Notes: generated by a model not told the origin, from the letters alone. Counted from the first letter of the stretch, positions 8,556 to 19,240 are shown. The stretch is DNA of 57,718 nucleotides from Aquibium sp. A9E412 (GCF_030398335.1 NZ_JAOAOP010000021.1:1-57718); one strand, 5' to 3'. Numbers and translations are program-made.

Positions 8556-9644
8556 ATGAAACGATTTCTTCTGATGACCGGCTCGGTCGCGGCCCTCGCG
8601 GTCACCGGCGCGGTCGCCCAGGACCAGCAGCTCACGATCGTCTCGTGGGGCGGCGCCTACTCGAACTCGCAGCAGAAGGCCTATCACGAGCCCTACGAGG
8701 AGAAGACCGGCGTCGAGATCCTCAACGAGGACAAGTCGGCCAACGCGCTGGCCGGCATCCGCGCCCAGGTCGAGGCCGGCAACGTGACGTGGGACGTCGT
8801 CGACATGCTGCAGGCCGACGCGCAGCGCGCCTGCGACGAGGGCCTGATCCTCGAGATCGACCACAACGAGTGGCTCGAGCCGGCGCCCGACGGCACGCCG
8901 GCGACCGAGGACTTCATCGAGGGCACGCTCGGCCCCTGCTTCATCCCGCAGATCCTCTACGCCACCATGTTCGCCTACAACACCGAGGCGTTCGACGGCG
9001 AAGGCCCGAAGACGGTCGAGGACGTGTGGGATCTGGAGAAGTTCCCGGGCACCCGCTCGCTGCAGAAGATCCCGCAGAAGAACCTCGAATGGGCGCTGCT
9101 GGCCGACGGCGTCGAGGTCGACCAGGTCTACGAGGTGCTAGCCACCCGCGAGGGCCAGGACCGCGCCTTCGCCAAGCTCGACGAGATCAAGGACAACGTT
9201 ATCTGGTGGACCGAGGGCGCCCAGCCGCCGCAGATGCTGGCCGACCAGGAGGCGGCGATCGCCACCGCCTATAACGGCCGCATCTTCAACGCGCAGGTCA
9301 ACGAGGACCAGCCGTTCAAGATCATGTGGGACCACCAGATGTTCGAGACGGACGGCTGGGTGGTGCCGGTCGACACCGGCAATCTCGACCTGATCAAGGA
9401 CTACATCCGCTTCGCCACCGACACGCAGCGGCTCGCCGACCAGGCCAAGTACATCTCCTACGGCCCGGCGCGTAAATCGTCGGCGCCGCTGGTCGGCATG
9501 CTCGAGGGCACCGACATCGACATGAAGCCGCACATGCCGACCAATCCGGAGAACCTCGAGACGGCGATCCCGTTCGACGTCCAGTTCTGGGCCGACTACG
9601 GCGACGCGCTCGAGGAGCGCTTCAACGCCTGGGTCGCCGGCTGA
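8556..9644 (+). CDS. Polyamine-type ABC transporter substrate-binding protein (PotD/PotF-like)
   Basis: A 362-residue periplasmic binding protein (bacterial extracellular solute-binding family 1/PotD group). The signal peptide MKRFLLMTGSVAALAVTGAVA is followed by QDQQLTIVSWGGAYSNSQQKAYHEPYEEKTGV, the usual opening of this subgroup. Near the C-terminus lie WVVPVDTGNLDLIKDYIRFATD and YGPARKSSAPL, as in PotD-like proteins. The ATG at 8556 is preceded by AAGGAAGGTGAGA; the longer in-frame ATG at 8340 overlaps the ATPase gene and lacks a signal peptide. The ligand may be putrescine, spermidine or a related cation, which the sequence does not decide. Confidence 0.92.
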   Translation: MKRFLLMTGSVAALAVTGAVAQDQQLTIVSWGGAYSNSQQKAYHEPYEEKTGVEILNEDKSANALAGIRAQVEAGNVTWDVVDMLQADAQRACDEGLILEIDHNEWLEPAPDGTPATEDFIEGTLGPCFIPQILYATMFAYNTEAFDGEGPKTVEDVWDLEKFPGTRSLQKIPQKNLEWALLADGVEVDQVYEVLATREGQDRAFAKLDEIKDNVIWWTEGAQPPQMLADQEAAIATAYNGRIFNAQVNEDQPFKIMWDHQMFETDGWVVPVDTGNLDLIKDYIRFATDTQRLADQAKYISYGPARKSSAPLVGMLEGTDIDMKPHMPTNPENLETAIPFDVQFWADYGDALEERFNAWVAG

Positions 9645-9657
9645 TCCCGACCGACCG

Positions 9658-9683
9658 CGGCGGGGCGCTCCGGCGCCCCGCCG
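9658..9683 (+). terminator. Intra-operon stem-loop after the binding-protein gene
   Basis: An 11-bp perfect stem (CGGCGGGGCGC with GCGCCCCGCCG) with a 4-base loop, followed by TCTCT. Its position directly after a binding-protein gene suits an mRNA-stabilising or attenuating hairpin that keeps binding protein in excess over permeases. Confidence 0.65.
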
Positions 9684-9724
9684 TCTCTCACCGCACGATG
9701 CCACGATGACGATGGACGGACGCA

Positions 9725-10996
9725 ATGGCGAGCAGCACTGAAAGGCGCGGCACGGCCGCCCCGATCCTGGCGGCCGACGGCACGCCGCTCAAGCAGGCGC
9801 TGCGCCGCTCGCAGTCGATCGAGCGCCGCCGGGCGCTGGCGCTGGTGGCGCCCTTGCTTCTGTTCATCCTCATCGTCTTCGTGGTGCCGATCATCGCGAT
9901 GATCTGGCGCTCGGTCTACAATCCCGAGATCCGCGAGTTCCTGCCGCAGACGGCGAGCGCGCTGCAGGACTGGGACGGCACCGAGGTGCCGCCCGAGCCC
10001 GTGTTCCAGGCGATGGCCGCCGACATGATCGTCGGCGTGGAAAACCGCACCATCGGCCGCGCGGCGGCGCGCATCAACCGCGAGATCCCCGGCGCGCGCA
10101 GCACCATGATGCGCACCGCGCGCCAGGTCGACGAATGGTCGGCCCCCTACCGTGAGAAGTTCATCGAGGCCGACGAGGACTGGACCAATCTGGAGTTCTG
10201 GCGCATCCTCAAGCGCGAGACGCGGCTGCTGACGCCGACCTACTACCTCTTGGCGCTCGACTACGAATACAACGCCGAGGGCGAGATCGCGCCGCGGCCG
10301 GAGGTCTACCAGGTCTACAAGGGGCTGTTCTTCCGCACCGCCTGGATGAGCCTGCTGATCACCGGGCTGTGCGTGCTGCTCGCCTATCCGGTGTCCTATC
10401 TTCTGGCCACGCAGCCGACGCGCACGGCCAACCTGCTGCTCATCCTGGTGCTGCTGCCGTTCTGGACGTCGCTGCTGGTGCGCACCTCGGCCTGGATCGT
10501 GCTGTTGCAGCAGCAGGGCGTGCTCAACGACCTGTTGGTCGCCGCCGGCCTGGTCGACGACAACGGCCGGCTGCGCATGATCTACAACCGCACCGGCACG
10601 ATCATCGCCATGACGCACATCCTGCTGCCGTTCATGATCCTGCCGCTCTACTCGGTGATGAAGACCATCCCGCCGAGCTATCTGCGCGCGGCCAAGTCGC
10701 TCGGCGCGCACCCGTTCCGCGCCTGGTGGCGGGTCTACTTCCCGCTCACGCTGCCCGGGCTGGCGGCCGGCTGCATCCTCGTCTTCATCCTGGCGATCGG
10801 CTACTACATCACGCCGGCGCTGGTCGGCGGCGAGACCGGCATCTTCATCTCGAACCTGATCGCCCAGAACATGCAGGGCTCGAGCGCCCAGCTCAAGCTG
10901 GCCGCGGCGCTGGCGACCATCCTGCTCGTCGCCGTGCTCCTCATCTACTGGGCCTTCAACAAGCTCGTCGGCGTCGACAAGCTGAAGTTCGGCTAG
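9725..10996 (+). CDS. Polyamine-type ABC transporter permease (PotB-like)
   Basis: A 423-residue inner-membrane protein, longer than a usual ~290-residue PotB. A first membrane span (ALALVAPLLLFILIVFVVPIIAMIW, about residues 37-62) is followed by a ~115-residue hydrophilic periplasmic insert, and then the five-span permease core begins at about residue 200. The cytoplasmic coupling (EAA) loop is seen as YLRAAKSLGAHPFRAWWRVYFPLTLPG. The gene follows the binding-protein gene on the same strand with a stem-loop between. The large insert is a feature of one PotB-like subgroup and could contact the binding protein; that role is inference. Confidence 0.9.
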   Translation: MASSTERRGTAAPILAADGTPLKQALRRSQSIERRRALALVAPLLLFILIVFVVPIIAMIWRSVYNPEIREFLPQTASALQDWDGTEVPPEPVFQAMAADMIVGVENRTIGRAAARINREIPGARSTMMRTARQVDEWSAPYREKFIEADEDWTNLEFWRILKRETRLLTPTYYLLALDYEYNAEGEIAPRPEVYQVYKGLFFRTAWMSLLITGLCVLLAYPVSYLLATQPTRTANLLLILVLLPFWTSLLVRTSAWIVLLQQQGVLNDLLVAAGLVDDNGRLRMIYNRTGTIIAMTHILLPFMILPLYSVMKTIPPSYLRAAKSLGAHPFRAWWRVYFPLTLPGLAAGCILVFILAIGYYITPALVGGETGIFISNLIAQNMQGSSAQLKLAAALATILLVAVLLIYWAFNKLVGVDKLKFG

Positions 10997-11126
10997 GCGA
11001 TGACGGCGGACCATGTGCAGCGCGCGTCGCACGGCCTGATGGCCGGGACGACAGACTTTGCCGCATGTCTGCGGGGCCGGGTGCGCGCACCCGGCCGCAG
11101 CATGCCGTAGGAACCGGAGGAGACCG

Positions 11127-11978
11127 ATGGCTCTGCCAGCCTATGCGACGACCGCCGAACGCGTCTGGCACCACGCGTTCCGGGTGATCTGCGGACTGAT
11201 CTTCTTCTTCCTGATCGCGCCGATCATCGTCATCATCCCGCTCGCCTTCAACGCCGAGCCCTACTTCACCTTCACGCGCGAGATGCTGACCTTCGATCCG
11301 GCCGGCTACTCGATGCGCTGGTTCGACAATCTCGTCACCTCGTCGGAGTGGACGAGCTCGATCGCCAACTCATTCATCATCTCGATCTCCTCGACGATCC
11401 TGGCGACCGCGCTCGGCACGCTCGCCGCGCTCGGCCTCAACCGGCGCAACATGCCGGCGCGCGCCGTCATCACCGCGGTGCTGATCTCGCCGATGATCGT
11501 GCCGCTGATCATCACCGCGGCGGCGCTGTTCTCCTTCTTCGCGCGCGTCGGCCTGTCGCAGACCTTCCCCGGCATCATCCTCAGCCACGTGGTGCTCGGC
11601 ACGCCCTTCGTGGTGCTGACGGTCACGGCCTCGCTGGCCGGCTTCGACGAGACGCTGATCCGCGCCTCGCAGAGCCTCGGCGCCAACCAGTCGCGCACCT
11701 TCTTCAAGGTGATCCTGCCGCTGCTGCTGCCCGGCGTGATCTCCGGCGCGCTGTTCGCCTTCGTCACCTCGCTCGACGAGGTCGTCATCGTCAACTTCAT
11801 GGCCGGGCCGGAGCAGACGCCGATGACGGTGCGCATGTTCTCCGGCCTGCGCGAGGAGATCAGTCCGACCATCCTGGCGCTCGCCAGCCTGCTGGTGGCG
11901 CTGTCGATCATCCTTCTGACGACGCTCGAGCTGATCCGCCGGCGCAACGAGCGGCTGCGCGGCATGTCGCCGGGATAG
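11127..11978 (+). CDS. Polyamine-type ABC transporter permease (PotC-like)
   Basis: A 283-residue inner-membrane permease with six predicted spans. The EAA coupling loop reads [26 protein letters not shown], and the segment [26 protein letters not shown] is characteristic of PotC-type subunits. The ATG at 11127 has CCGGAGGAGA before it; the in-frame ATG at 11058 gives a Cys/Arg-rich extension with no support. With the preceding three genes it completes a four-component importer. Confidence 0.92.
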   Translation: MALPAYATTAERVWHHAFRVICGLIFFFLIAPIIVIIPLAFNAEPYFTFTREMLTFDPAGYSMRWFDNLVTSSEWTSSIANSFIISISSTILATALGTLAALGLNRRNMPARAVITAVLISPMIVPLIITAAALFSFFARVGLSQTFPGIILSHVVLGTPFVVLTVTASLAGFDETLIRASQSLGANQSRTFFKVILPLLLPGVISGALFAFVTSLDEVVIVNFMAGPEQTPMTVRMFSGLREEISPTILALASLLVALSIILLTTLELIRRRNERLRGMSPG

Positions 11979-12000
11979 CGGCGACCGGACCGGGCCATCG

Positions 12001-12029
12001 GCTGCCGGCGAGGGCAAGTCGCCGGCAGC
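12001..12029 (+). terminator. Hairpin after the polyamine-type transporter operon
   Basis: Perfect 11-bp arms GCTGCCGGCGA and TCGCCGGCAGC with a 7-base loop, 23 bases after the last permease gene. No T-tract follows, so it may be a Rho-assisted terminator or 3' stabiliser. Confidence 0.55.
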
Positions 12030-12060
12030 GACGATTCGACGGTTGCGGCGCAGGGCGACG

Positions 12061-12103
12061 TTTGCGACGATTAATGACCGATTTGCGCCAAGCCTGTCGC
12101 AAA
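12061..12103. promoter_or_regulatory. Inverted repeat upstream of the peptide-type transporter
   Basis: TTTGCGAC (12061-12068) and GTCGCAAA (12096-12103) form a perfect 8-bp inverted pair. A further direct ATTTGCG lies between them at 12081. It sits about 65 bases upstream of a candidate -35 box and could be an operator; no regulator gene is adjacent. Confidence 0.4.
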
Positions 12104-12167
12104 TCCGGCATCCGCCTGGCGGCCAAAGTTGCACAGTCGCGACGGGGTTTCCGTGTGGTCCGCTTCT

Positions 12168-12196
12168 TTGACAACCCGCGGGCTATGCGGAATGCT
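12168..12196 (+). promoter_or_regulatory. Candidate sigma-70 promoter of the peptide-type transporter
   Basis: A perfect -35 TTGACA at 12168-12173 is followed after 17 bases by AATGCT (12191-12196), a weak -10. The gene starts 33 bases further on. The -35 is convincing and the -10 is not. Confidence 0.4.
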
Positions 12197-12229
12197 ACGG
12201 TTCGACACCTAACGCATGGGAGAGCGTCA

Positions 12230-13882
12230 ATGAAGTTCTACAAGAGCAACGGGGATCGCGTACCCGCGAAAATCGAGGCGCTGGCAGAGGAGGCGAAGGC
12301 CGGCCGCATGGACCGCCGCGAGTTCCTGGCGCTGGCGAGCGCCTTCGGCGCCTCCACCGCGGCCGCCTACGGCATGCTCGGCATGGCCGCGCCGAGCCGC
12401 GCGCTGGCGCAGGAGCCCAAGAAGGGCGGCGTGCTGCGCGTCGCCATGCTGGTCAAGGAGCCGAAGGACCCGCGCACGGCCGACTGGTCGGAGATCGCCA
12501 ACGCCATGCGCCAGACGCTGGAGCCGCTGGTCAAGTACACCCGCGACTTCACCTTCGAGGGCAAGCTGCTCGAGGGCTGGGAGGTCAACGACGACGCCAC
12601 CGAATACGTGCTGCGGCTGCGCCCCGGCGCCGAGTGGAACAACGGCGACAAGTTCACAGCCGACGACGTGATCTACAACATCACCCGCTGGTGCGACCAG
12701 ACCGTCGAGGGCAACTCGATGGCCACCCGCATGGCCTCGCTGATCGACCCGGAGACCAAGAAGGCGCGCGAGGGCGCGATCGAAAAGGTCGACGACATGA
12801 CGGTCCGGCTGGTGCTGCTGTCGCCCGACATCTCGATCATCCCCGGCATGGCCGACTATCCGGGCCTGATCGTGCATCCGAGCTTCGACGAGACGGGCCG
12901 CGACTTCGTCGCCAACCCGATCGGCACCGGCCCGTTCGAGCTGGTCACCTACGAGGTCGGCAACCGGGTCGAGCTGAAGCGGCGCGAGAACGGCACGTGG
13001 TGGGGCGGCGAGGCCCATCTCGACGGCATCGAGTTCATCGACTACGGCACCGACCCCTCGGCCATGGTGTCGGCCTTCGAGGCCGGCGAGGTGCACACCA
13101 ACTACGAGACGACGGCCGACTATGTCGACATTCTCGACTCGCTCGGCCTGGAGAAGTCGGAGAAGGTCACCGCCAACACGATCGTGGCGCGCGCCAACGT
13201 CAACAACGCGCCCTATGACGACCAGCGGGTGCGCAACGCGCTGCAGCTCGCCGTCGACAACGCGGTCGTGCTCGGCCTCGGCTACGGCAATGCCGGCGAG
13301 ACGGCCGAGAACCACCACGTCTGCCCGATCCACCCGGAATATGTCGAGCTGCCGCCGATCAGCCGCGACGTGGACAAGGCCAAGTCGCTGATGGAGGAGG
13401 CCGGCCAGTCCGACTACGAGCACGAGCTCATCACCGTCGACGAGGACTGGCACAAGAACACCGGCGACGCCATCGCCGCGCAGCTCCGCGACGCCGGCTT
13501 CAAGGTCAAGCGCACCGTGCTTCCCGGCTCGACCTTCTGGAACGACTGGACGAAGTATCCCTACTCGATGACCAACTGGAACATGCGCCCGCTCGGCATC
13601 CAGGTCATCGCGCTCGCCTACCGCACCGGCGAGGCGTGGAACGAGGCCGGCTACTCGAACGCCGATCTCGACGCCATGATCGAGGAGGCGCTGACCATCC
13701 CGGACGCGGAAGAGCGCAAGACGGTGATGAAGGGGATCGAGGAGCACATCCAGAACTCCGGCATCATCATCCAGCCCTACTGGCGCAAGATCTACAACCA
13801 CTTCGCGCCGCAGGTGAAGAACCACGGCATCCACCAGACCTTCGAGATCAACCTCGAGGACGTCTGGCTCGACGAGGCCTGA
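12230..13882 (+). CDS. Peptide-type ABC transporter substrate-binding protein (family 5), Tat signal
   Basis: A 550-residue family 5 extracellular solute-binding protein (DppA/OppA class). The leader at residues ~20-60 carries a twin-arginine motif in [15 protein letters not shown], so export in folded form by Tat is likely. The mature region has the family's [20 protein letters not shown] and [24 protein letters not shown] segments. The ATG at 12230 follows GGGAGAG. A frame extending upstream to 11348 overlaps the permease gene and is a shadow. The ligand class is wide in this family (di-/oligopeptides, nickel, opines, glutathione) and is not decided here. Confidence 0.92.
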   Translation: MKFYKSNGDRVPAKIEALAEEAKAGRMDRREFLALASAFGASTAAAYGMLGMAAPSRALAQEPKKGGVLRVAMLVKEPKDPRTADWSEIANAMRQTLEPLVKYTRDFTFEGKLLEGWEVNDDATEYVLRLRPGAEWNNGDKFTADDVIYNITRWCDQTVEGNSMATRMASLIDPETKKAREGAIEKVDDMTVRLVLLSPDISIIPGMADYPGLIVHPSFDETGRDFVANPIGTGPFELVTYEVGNRVELKRRENGTWWGGEAHLDGIEFIDYGTDPSAMVSAFEAGEVHTNYETTADYVDILDSLGLEKSEKVTANTIVARANVNNAPYDDQRVRNALQLAVDNAVVLGLGYGNAGETAENHHVCPIHPEYVELPPISRDVDKAKSLMEEAGQSDYEHELITVDEDWHKNTGDAIAAQLRDAGFKVKRTVLPGSTFWNDWTKYPYSMTNWNMRPLGIQVIALAYRTGEAWNEAGYSNADLDAMIEEALTIPDAEERKTVMKGIEEHIQNSGIIIQPYWRKIYNHFAPQVKNHGIHQTFEINLEDVWLDEA

Positions 13883-13893
13883 CGAGGGCCGCA

Positions 13894-13919
13894 GGAGAGG
13901 GGCCGGCCGGCCCCTCTCC
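13894..13919 (+). terminator. Stem-loop between binding-protein and permease genes
   Basis: A perfect 26-base palindrome built from GGAGAGGGGCCGG and its complement, twelve bases after the binding-protein stop. It lacks a T-tract, so an mRNA-stabilising or attenuating role is more likely than full termination. Confidence 0.6.
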
Positions 13920-13971
13920 GCACCTCCAATAACAACGATAAGACGACGAACCCCGAGGGGATGGGGCTCCG

Positions 13972-15009
13972 ATGCTGACCTTCATTCTGCGACGTCTCGG
14001 CGTCATGGCCCTGACCATGGTGTGTCTGACGCTGGTGGTCTTCTTTCTGGTCAATCTCGAACCGAACCTGAAGAAGCTCGCGATCAGCCAGCTCGACATG
14101 CGCTCCTCGCAGGAGGACCTGGAAAGCTGGCTCGAGGCCAACGGCTACCGCCAGAACTTCTTCGTGCGCTACGGCCAGTGGCTCGGCGTCATGCCCAAGC
14201 AGCCCAACGTCGACCCGGCGACGGGCGAGGCGGTGCCGCGCTTCCGCTACTGCGACGAGCCGGCCGAGCCGCACTATTCGGGCATCCTGCAGGGCGAGTT
14301 CGGCTGTTCCACCAAGTTCAAGGTGCCGGTGGCCGAGAAGCTGTTTCCCGCGCTCGGCGCCACCGGCATCCTGATGTTCTGGGTGATGGTGGTGATGGTC
14401 CCCGTGTCGCTGCTGGTCGGGGTGCTGGCCGGCATGCGCGAGGGCACGCGCACGGACCGAAGTCTCTCGGTCGCCTCGATCACCACGACCGCGACGCCGG
14501 AATACGTCTCCGGCGTCATCTTCACCGTCGTTTTCGCCTCCTGGCTCGGCATCCTCAACGGCTCGGCCGCCACGGCGACCAGCCAGGGCATCAACTTCTT
14601 CAACTTCACCCTGCCGGTGATGACCATGGCCATCTACGGCACCGGCTACATCGCCCGCATGACGCGCGCCTCGATGGTCGAGGTGATGACGCAGCAATAC
14701 ATCCGCACCGCCCGGCTCAAGGGCCTGAGCTTCCGCCAGGTGGTGATGAAGCACGCGCTGCGCAACGCGCTGATCGCGCCCTTCACCGTCATCATGCTGC
14801 AGTTTCCCTGGCTGCTCACCGGCGTCGTCATCGTCGAGGTGATGTTCCGCTACCAGGGCTTCGGCTTCACGCTGGTGGAGGCGGCCGGCAACAACGACAT
14901 CGACCTCCTGCTCGGCTGCTCGCTGGTCTCGGTCTTCGTGGTGCTGTCGACGCAGCTCATCTCCGACATCGGCTACGCCTTCCTCAACCCGCGCATTCGC
15001 GTGAAATAG
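13972..15009 (+). CDS. Peptide-type ABC transporter permease (DppB-like)
   Basis: A 345-residue membrane protein of the DppB/OppB family. It opens with [24 protein letters not shown], has a long periplasmic loop (about residues 35-120), and carries the coupling loop [25 protein letters not shown]. It ends with [11 protein letters not shown], as these subunits do (commonly Y-x-x-x-D-P-R-I-R). The periplasmic loop is longer than in E. coli DppB, with three cysteines possible but unpaired by inspection. Confidence 0.92.
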   Translation: MLTFILRRLGVMALTMVCLTLVVFFLVNLEPNLKKLAISQLDMRSSQEDLESWLEANGYRQNFFVRYGQWLGVMPKQPNVDPATGEAVPRFRYCDEPAEPHYSGILQGEFGCSTKFKVPVAEKLFPALGATGILMFWVMVVMVPVSLLVGVLAGMREGTRTDRSLSVASITTTATPEYVSGVIFTVVFASWLGILNGSAATATSQGINFFNFTLPVMTMAIYGTGYIARMTRASMVEVMTQQYIRTARLKGLSFRQVVMKHALRNALIAPFTVIMLQFPWLLTGVVIVEVMFRYQGFGFTLVEAAGNNDIDLLLGCSLVSVFVVLSTQLISDIGYAFLNPRIRVK

Positions 15010-15021
15010 AAAGGCGCGGCC

Positions 15022-16179
15022 ATGCAACTGGAGTTCATCGGACCCTTCGAGATCCTGCTCGGCCTCGTCTATCGGTTCTGGCCGGTGTGGCTGGCGCTCG
15101 GCATCCTCCTCGCCCTGTCGCTCGGCTTCAAGCGGCGGCTCGGCCTCTACGGCCAGCTCTTCGACACCGGCGTCGGCGTGGCCGGCGTGCTGATCTGCGC
15201 CTTCTGGCTGTTCACCGCGATCTTCGCCGACCTGGTGGCGCCCTTCGCGCCGCTCGACCAGATCTTCGTCATGAAGGACGCGCTGCCCGGCGCGGTCGAG
15301 CCGGAGACCGGCCGGGTGTTCCTGCTCGGCGGCGACAAGCTCGCCCGCGACGTCTTCTCGCGCATGGTCTACGGCAGCCAGATCGTGCTCATCATCGCGC
15401 CGGCGGCGACCGCCTTCGCGCTGATGGTGGGCACCACGCTCGGCCTGCCGGCCGGCTATTACGGCGGCCGCGTCGACACGGTGCTGTCGTTCATGGCCAA
15501 CCTGGTGCTGGCCTTTCCGGTCATCCTGCTGTTCTACCTGCTGGTGACGCCGGGCATCCGCGAGACGGCGATCCCGCAATGGCTCGCCGGCTTCTTCTTC
15601 GTCTTCCCGATCGTCTTCTTCGGCACGCTGTTCTGGACGCGCTTCCGCAGCCGGCCGCGGCTTCTGGCCGTGCAGCTCGCGATCACGGTGCTGCTCGGCG
15701 GCTGGGTCTATCTCGGCCTCGTGTTCGACGCCGACCCGCTCGGCATCATCGCGATCGAGCCGAACGAGCTCAACATCTTCGTCGCCGTCGTCTTCGCCTC
15801 CGCGCCGGGCGTCTTCCGCATCGTGCGCAGCCTGACCATGGACATCCAGACGCGCGACTACGTGGCGGCCGCCCAGACGCGCGGCGAAAGCCCGTGGTAC
15901 ATCATGCTGTGGGAGATCCTGCCCAACGCGCGCGGGCCGCTGATCGTCGATGTGTGCCTGCGCATCGGCTACACCACCATCCTGCTCGGCACGCTCGGCT
16001 ATTTCGGCCTCGGCCTGGCGCCGGAGAGCCCCGACTGGGGCACGGCGATCAAGGAGTCGAGCCGGCTGTTGCGCGCCTACGTCCATCCCGCCCTGCCGCC
16101 GGTCATCGCGCTGATGTCGTTCGTGCTCGGGCTCAACCTGCTCGCCGACGCGCTGCGCGAGCAGTCGCTGAAAGACTGA
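15022..16179 (+). CDS. Peptide-type ABC transporter permease (DppC-like), enlarged
   Basis: A 385-residue DppC/OppC-type permease, about 80-90 residues longer than the usual form. The conserved [23 protein letters not shown], the coupling loop [30 protein letters not shown] and the C-terminal [15 protein letters not shown] are all present. The extra length comes from an additional membrane-spanning insert around residues 165-235 ([21 protein letters not shown] and following). The gene begins 12 bases after dppB-like and ends 12 bases before the ATPase gene, so the three are one operon. Confidence 0.92.
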   Translation: MQLEFIGPFEILLGLVYRFWPVWLALGILLALSLGFKRRLGLYGQLFDTGVGVAGVLICAFWLFTAIFADLVAPFAPLDQIFVMKDALPGAVEPETGRVFLLGGDKLARDVFSRMVYGSQIVLIIAPAATAFALMVGTTLGLPAGYYGGRVDTVLSFMANLVLAFPVILLFYLLVTPGIRETAIPQWLAGFFFVFPIVFFGTLFWTRFRSRPRLLAVQLAITVLLGGWVYLGLVFDADPLGIIAIEPNELNIFVAVVFASAPGVFRIVRSLTMDIQTRDYVAAAQTRGESPWYIMLWEILPNARGPLIVDVCLRIGYTTILLGTLGYFGLGLAPESPDWGTAIKESSRLLRAYVHPALPPVIALMSFVLGLNLLADALREQSLKD

Positions 16180-16191
16180 GGAGGGCGGGCG

Positions 16192-18933
16192 ATGGCGGAA
16201 CCGATCCTGGAAATCGAAAACCTGTCGATCTCCTTCTTCACGCGTGCTGGCGAGATCCCGGCGGTGATGGACTTCTCGTGCAAGGTGATGCCGGGCGAGG
16301 CGATGGGCCTGGTCGGCGAATCCGGCTGCGGCAAGTCGACCGTCGCGCTCGGCATCATGCGCGACATGGGCAACCGCGGAAAGATCGTTGGCGGCCGCAT
16401 CAAGTTCATGGGCCGCGACATGGGCGAGATGTCGGAGGCGGAGCTGCGCCGCGTGCGCGGCAACAAGATCGCGATGATCTACCAGGAGCCGATGGCCAGC
16501 CTCAATCCGGCGATGAAGGTCGGCCGTCAGCTCATGGAGGTGCCGCTTCTGCACGACCGGGCGTCGCGCGAGGAGGCCTATGCGCGCTCGCTCGACATGC
16601 TGAAGTCGGTGCGCCTGCCCGATCCCGAGCGCATGATGGGCTCGTATCCGCACCAGCTTTCCGGCGGCCAGCAGCAGCGCGTGGTGATCGCCATGGCGCT
16701 GCTGTCGAAGCCCAACCTGCTGCTGCTCGACGAGCCGACGACGGCGCTCGACGTCACGGTGGAGGCCGGCATCGTCGACCTGGTCAAGGATCTGGGCAAG
16801 GAGTTCGGCACCTCGATGCTGTTCATCTCGCACAATCTCGGGCTGATCCTCGAGACGTGCGACCGCATCACGGTGATGTATTCCGGCGAGGCGGTGGAGA
16901 CCGGCACGGTCGAGGACGTCTTCGACCGCATGCGCCATCCCTACACGCAGGGCCTGTTCCGCTCGATCCCGCTGCCCGGCGCCGACAAGCACGCCCGCCC
17001 GCTGATCGCCATTCCCGGCCAGCTTCCGCTGCCGCACGAACGGCCCAAGGGCTGCAATTTCGGGCCGCGCTGCCACCACTTCGTCGAGGGCGTGTGCAAC
17101 GCAGCCGAGATCCCGATGATCGCGGTGCCCGAGCACGGCAGCCACATGAGCCGCTGCGTGCGCTTCGAGGAGCTCGACTGGACGGCGCTGCCCGAAGGCG
17201 TGAAGCAGAACCCGGCCGTCGAGCCCGGCCCGCCGGTGCTCAGGGTCGACGACCTGAAGAAGTACTACGCCGTGTCGGCAAACGAGATCTTCGGCGGCAC
17301 GGAACGCCGCGTCGTCAAGGCCAACGAGGCGATCAGCTTCGACGCGCGCGAATCCGAGACGGTCGCCATCGTGGGCGAGTCGGGCTGCGGCAAGTCCACG
17401 CTGGCCAAGGTGCTGCTCGGGCTGGAGACGGCGACCAGCGGCGAGGTGACGCTCGGCAACACGCACATCCAGGACGTGCCGATCCAGCAGCGCGACACCG
17501 AGACCATCTCGTCGATCCAGATGGTCTTCCAGAACCCGTTCGACACGCTCAACCCGAGCCACTCGGTGGGCTCGCAGATCATCCGCACGCTCGAGAAGTT
17601 CAAGATCGGCCGCACGGTCGAGGACCGGCGCCAGCGCATGCTGGAGCTGCTCGACCTGGTCAAGCTGCCGCGCGCCTTCGAAAAGCGCATGCCGCGCCAG
17701 CTGTCGGGCGGCCAGAAGCAGCGCATCGGCGTGGCGCGCGCCTTTGCCGGCCGGCCCAAGGTGGTGGTCGCCGACGAGCCGGTCTCCGCCCTCGACGTGT
17801 CGGTGCAGGCGGCCGTCACCGAGCTGCTGATGGACATCCAGCGCGAATCGAAGACGACGATGCTGTTCATCAGCCACGACCTGTCGGTGGTGCGCTACCT
17901 CGCCGACCGGGTGGTGGTGATGTATCTCGGCTACATCGTGGAAAAGGGCACCACCGAGCAGATCTTCTCGCCGCCCTACCACCCCTATACCGAGGCGCTT
18001 CTGTCGGCGATCCCGATCGCCGACACCAGCGTGCGCAAGAAGCATGTGGTTCTGGAGGGCGACGTGCCGTCGGCGATGAACCCGCCGCCCGGCTGTCCGT
18101 TCCAGACGCGCTGCCGCTACAAGCATCTGGTGCCCGACGACAAGTGCGAGACCGAGGTGCCGCCGCTGCGCGAGCTGGGCGACGGGCACCGCTCGCTGTG
18201 CTGGCTGTCGGATGCGCAGCTCGCCGAGCAGGAGCCGGTCATCACCTTCCACCGGAGCGAGGAGAAGGACGCCTCGACGCGAGCGCCGGAGCCCACCGCG
18301 CGGGTCACCCGGGCGCCGGTCGCCAAGAAGTCGAAGGCCTCCGAGGTCGCCTCTGAGACCGCCGACCCCGAGACGCCGGCCGAGGCCGAGCTTGCCGCCG
18401 GCGGCGGGAAGGGCGGCCGGCGGGCGAGTGCGGTGCCCGGCAGCTCCGCGCCGCAGCGCAGCGCTGGCCAGGTCGGCGGCGGCCGCTCGGCGGCGAGCAC
18501 CCGCGTCAAGCCGGGCACCACGCGGTCGACTTCGCGCGAGGGCGGGCCGACGCGCAGCGGCACGCGGCCGAGCGCCAGGGCGAAGGCCAACGAGGCGGGC
18601 TCGCGCGAGCCGGCCGGCACGGCGACGGCGGCCGATGCGGCAGGCGGGGCGCGCGGCGCGCGCGCCAGGCCCGAGGCGATCGCGCGCCCGGCACAGCCCG
18701 ACGATCTCAAGCGCATCTCCGGCGTCGGGCCGAAGATCGAGGGCATCCTCAACGGTCTCGGCATCTACACCTATGCCCAGATCGCGGCGTGGAAGAAGGC
18801 CGAGCGCGCCTGGGTCGACGAGCACCTGCGCTTCCGCGGCCGCATCGAGCGCGAGGACTGGGTGGGCCAGGCGAGGGCGCTGAAGAAGGGCGTGCAGGCT
18901 CCGGCCGGCCGCGCCGGCCGCAGGCCGCGCTGA
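16192..18933 (+). CDS. Fused tandem ABC ATPase (DppD-DppF-like) with C-terminal helix-hairpin-helix domain
   Basis: A 913-residue protein with three parts. Residues ~1-330 are a DppD-type ATPase (Walker [10 protein letters not shown] at 42-50, [27 protein letters not shown]). Residues ~340-680 are a DppF-type ATPase (second GESGCGKST near 394, [27 protein letters not shown]). Each carries the family's C-terminal oligopeptide-transporter extension with cysteines ([11 protein letters not shown] and [11 protein letters not shown]). Residues ~690-835 are a low-complexity Ala/Pro/Ser/Arg linker. Residues ~835-905 are a helix-hairpin-helix domain ([38 protein letters not shown]). Fusion of the two ATPases is known; the tail is unexpected. 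It would power the two permeases just upstream. Confidence 0.92.
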   Translation: MAEPILEIENLSISFFTRAGEIPAVMDFSCKVMPGEAMGLVGESGCGKSTVALGIMRDMGNRGKIVGGRIKFMGRDMGEMSEAELRRVRGNKIAMIYQEPMASLNPAMKVGRQLMEVPLLHDRASREEAYARSLDMLKSVRLPDPERMMGSYPHQLSGGQQQRVVIAMALLSKPNLLLLDEPTTALDVTVEAGIVDLVKDLGKEFGTSMLFISHNLGLILETCDRITVMYSGEAVETGTVEDVFDRMRHPYTQGLFRSIPLPGADKHARPLIAIPGQLPLPHERPKGCNFGPRCHHFVEGVCNAAEIPMIAVPEHGSHMSRCVRFEELDWTALPEGVKQNPAVEPGPPVLRVDDLKKYYAVSANEIFGGTERRVVKANEAISFDARESETVAIVGESGCGKSTLAKVLLGLETATSGEVTLGNTHIQDVPIQQRDTETISSIQMVFQNPFDTLNPSHSVGSQIIRTLEKFKIGRTVEDRRQRMLELLDLVKLPRAFEKRMPRQLSGGQKQRIGVARAFAGRPKVVVADEPVSALDVSVQAAVTELLMDIQRESKTTMLFISHDLSVVRYLADRVVVMYLGYIVEKGTTEQIFSPPYHPYTEALLSAIPIADTSVRKKHVVLEGDVPSAMNPPPGCPFQTRCRYKHLVPDDKCETEVPPLRELGDGHRSLCWLSDAQLAEQEPVITFHRSEEKDASTRAPEPTARVTRAPVAKKSKASEVASETADPETPAEAELAAGGGKGGRRASAVPGSSAPQRSAGQVGGGRSAASTRVKPGTTRSTSREGGPTRSGTRPSARAKANEAGSREPAGTATAADAAGGARGARARPEAIARPAQPDDLKRISGVGPKIEGILNGLGIYTYAQIAAWKKAERAWVDEHLRFRGRIEREDWVGQARALKKGVQAPAGRAGRRPR

Positions 18934-19240
18934 GGGCGCCGGGCCCGGGCTTCGTCCGGCGCGCGGAAACGACGCCGGCGCGCCGGCATCCCGCATGCCG
19001 GCCCGCCAACCTGCGACGGCGATTCAACGCGCTGCCAGTCTGAATCCGGCAAGCGGCGCAAGATGCTGATTTTCAAGCACTTCTCATTGACGTCAGGAGC
19101 TGCAGGGCGGCCGCGCGCGACGCGCGGGGCGGGGCGGCGGCAGCCGGGTGCCGGTCCCCGGCGCGGGCAAAATTTGACCGATTGATAAAAAAACAAATCT
19201 GCGCTAGCGTTCGCCAAAACAAGCGATCGGGGAACACGCC
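18934..19240. other. Intergenic region before preT
   Basis: No gene is seen. It contains the 14-bp palindrome GCCGGCGCGCCGGC (18974-18987), which may act as a terminator for the transporter operon. Its last 70 bases become A/T-rich and hold the RutR-like site and the likely preT promoter. Confidence 0.5.
19174..19189. promoter_or_regulatory. RutR-type operator upstream of preT
   Basis: TTGACCGATTGATAAA matches 11 of 14 fixed positions of the E. coli RutR consensus TTGACCAnnTGGTCAA. The 13 bases CAAAATTTGACCG are identical to the site between the aminotransferase and rutR genes at 45111. A possible promoter overlaps it: TTGATA (19183-19188), then TAGCGT 16 bases later. Binding by the RutR-like protein is inferred. 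Confidence 0.6.

Noticed and set aside
7271-11978. Horizontal transfer of the whole polyamine-type transporter
   Set aside because: Only the leader is AT-rich; the four genes have the same base and codon bias as their neighbours.
11348-12229. Extension of the family 5 binding protein back to 11348
   Set aside because: It overlaps the PotC-like gene and would bury the Tat signal. ATG at 12230 has a ribosome-binding site and starts the leader.
14022-18356. A 1444-residue plus-strand frame overlapping both permeases and the ATPase
   Set aside because: It is out of phase with all conserved motifs and gives Arg/Ala-rich low-complexity protein.
13792-18996. A 1734-residue open frame antisense to the peptide-type transporter operon
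   Set aside because: It runs through the complement of several well-supported ABC genes and is rich in Arg, His, Asp and Gly with no domains. This is the expected antisense shadow of high-GC coding DNA.
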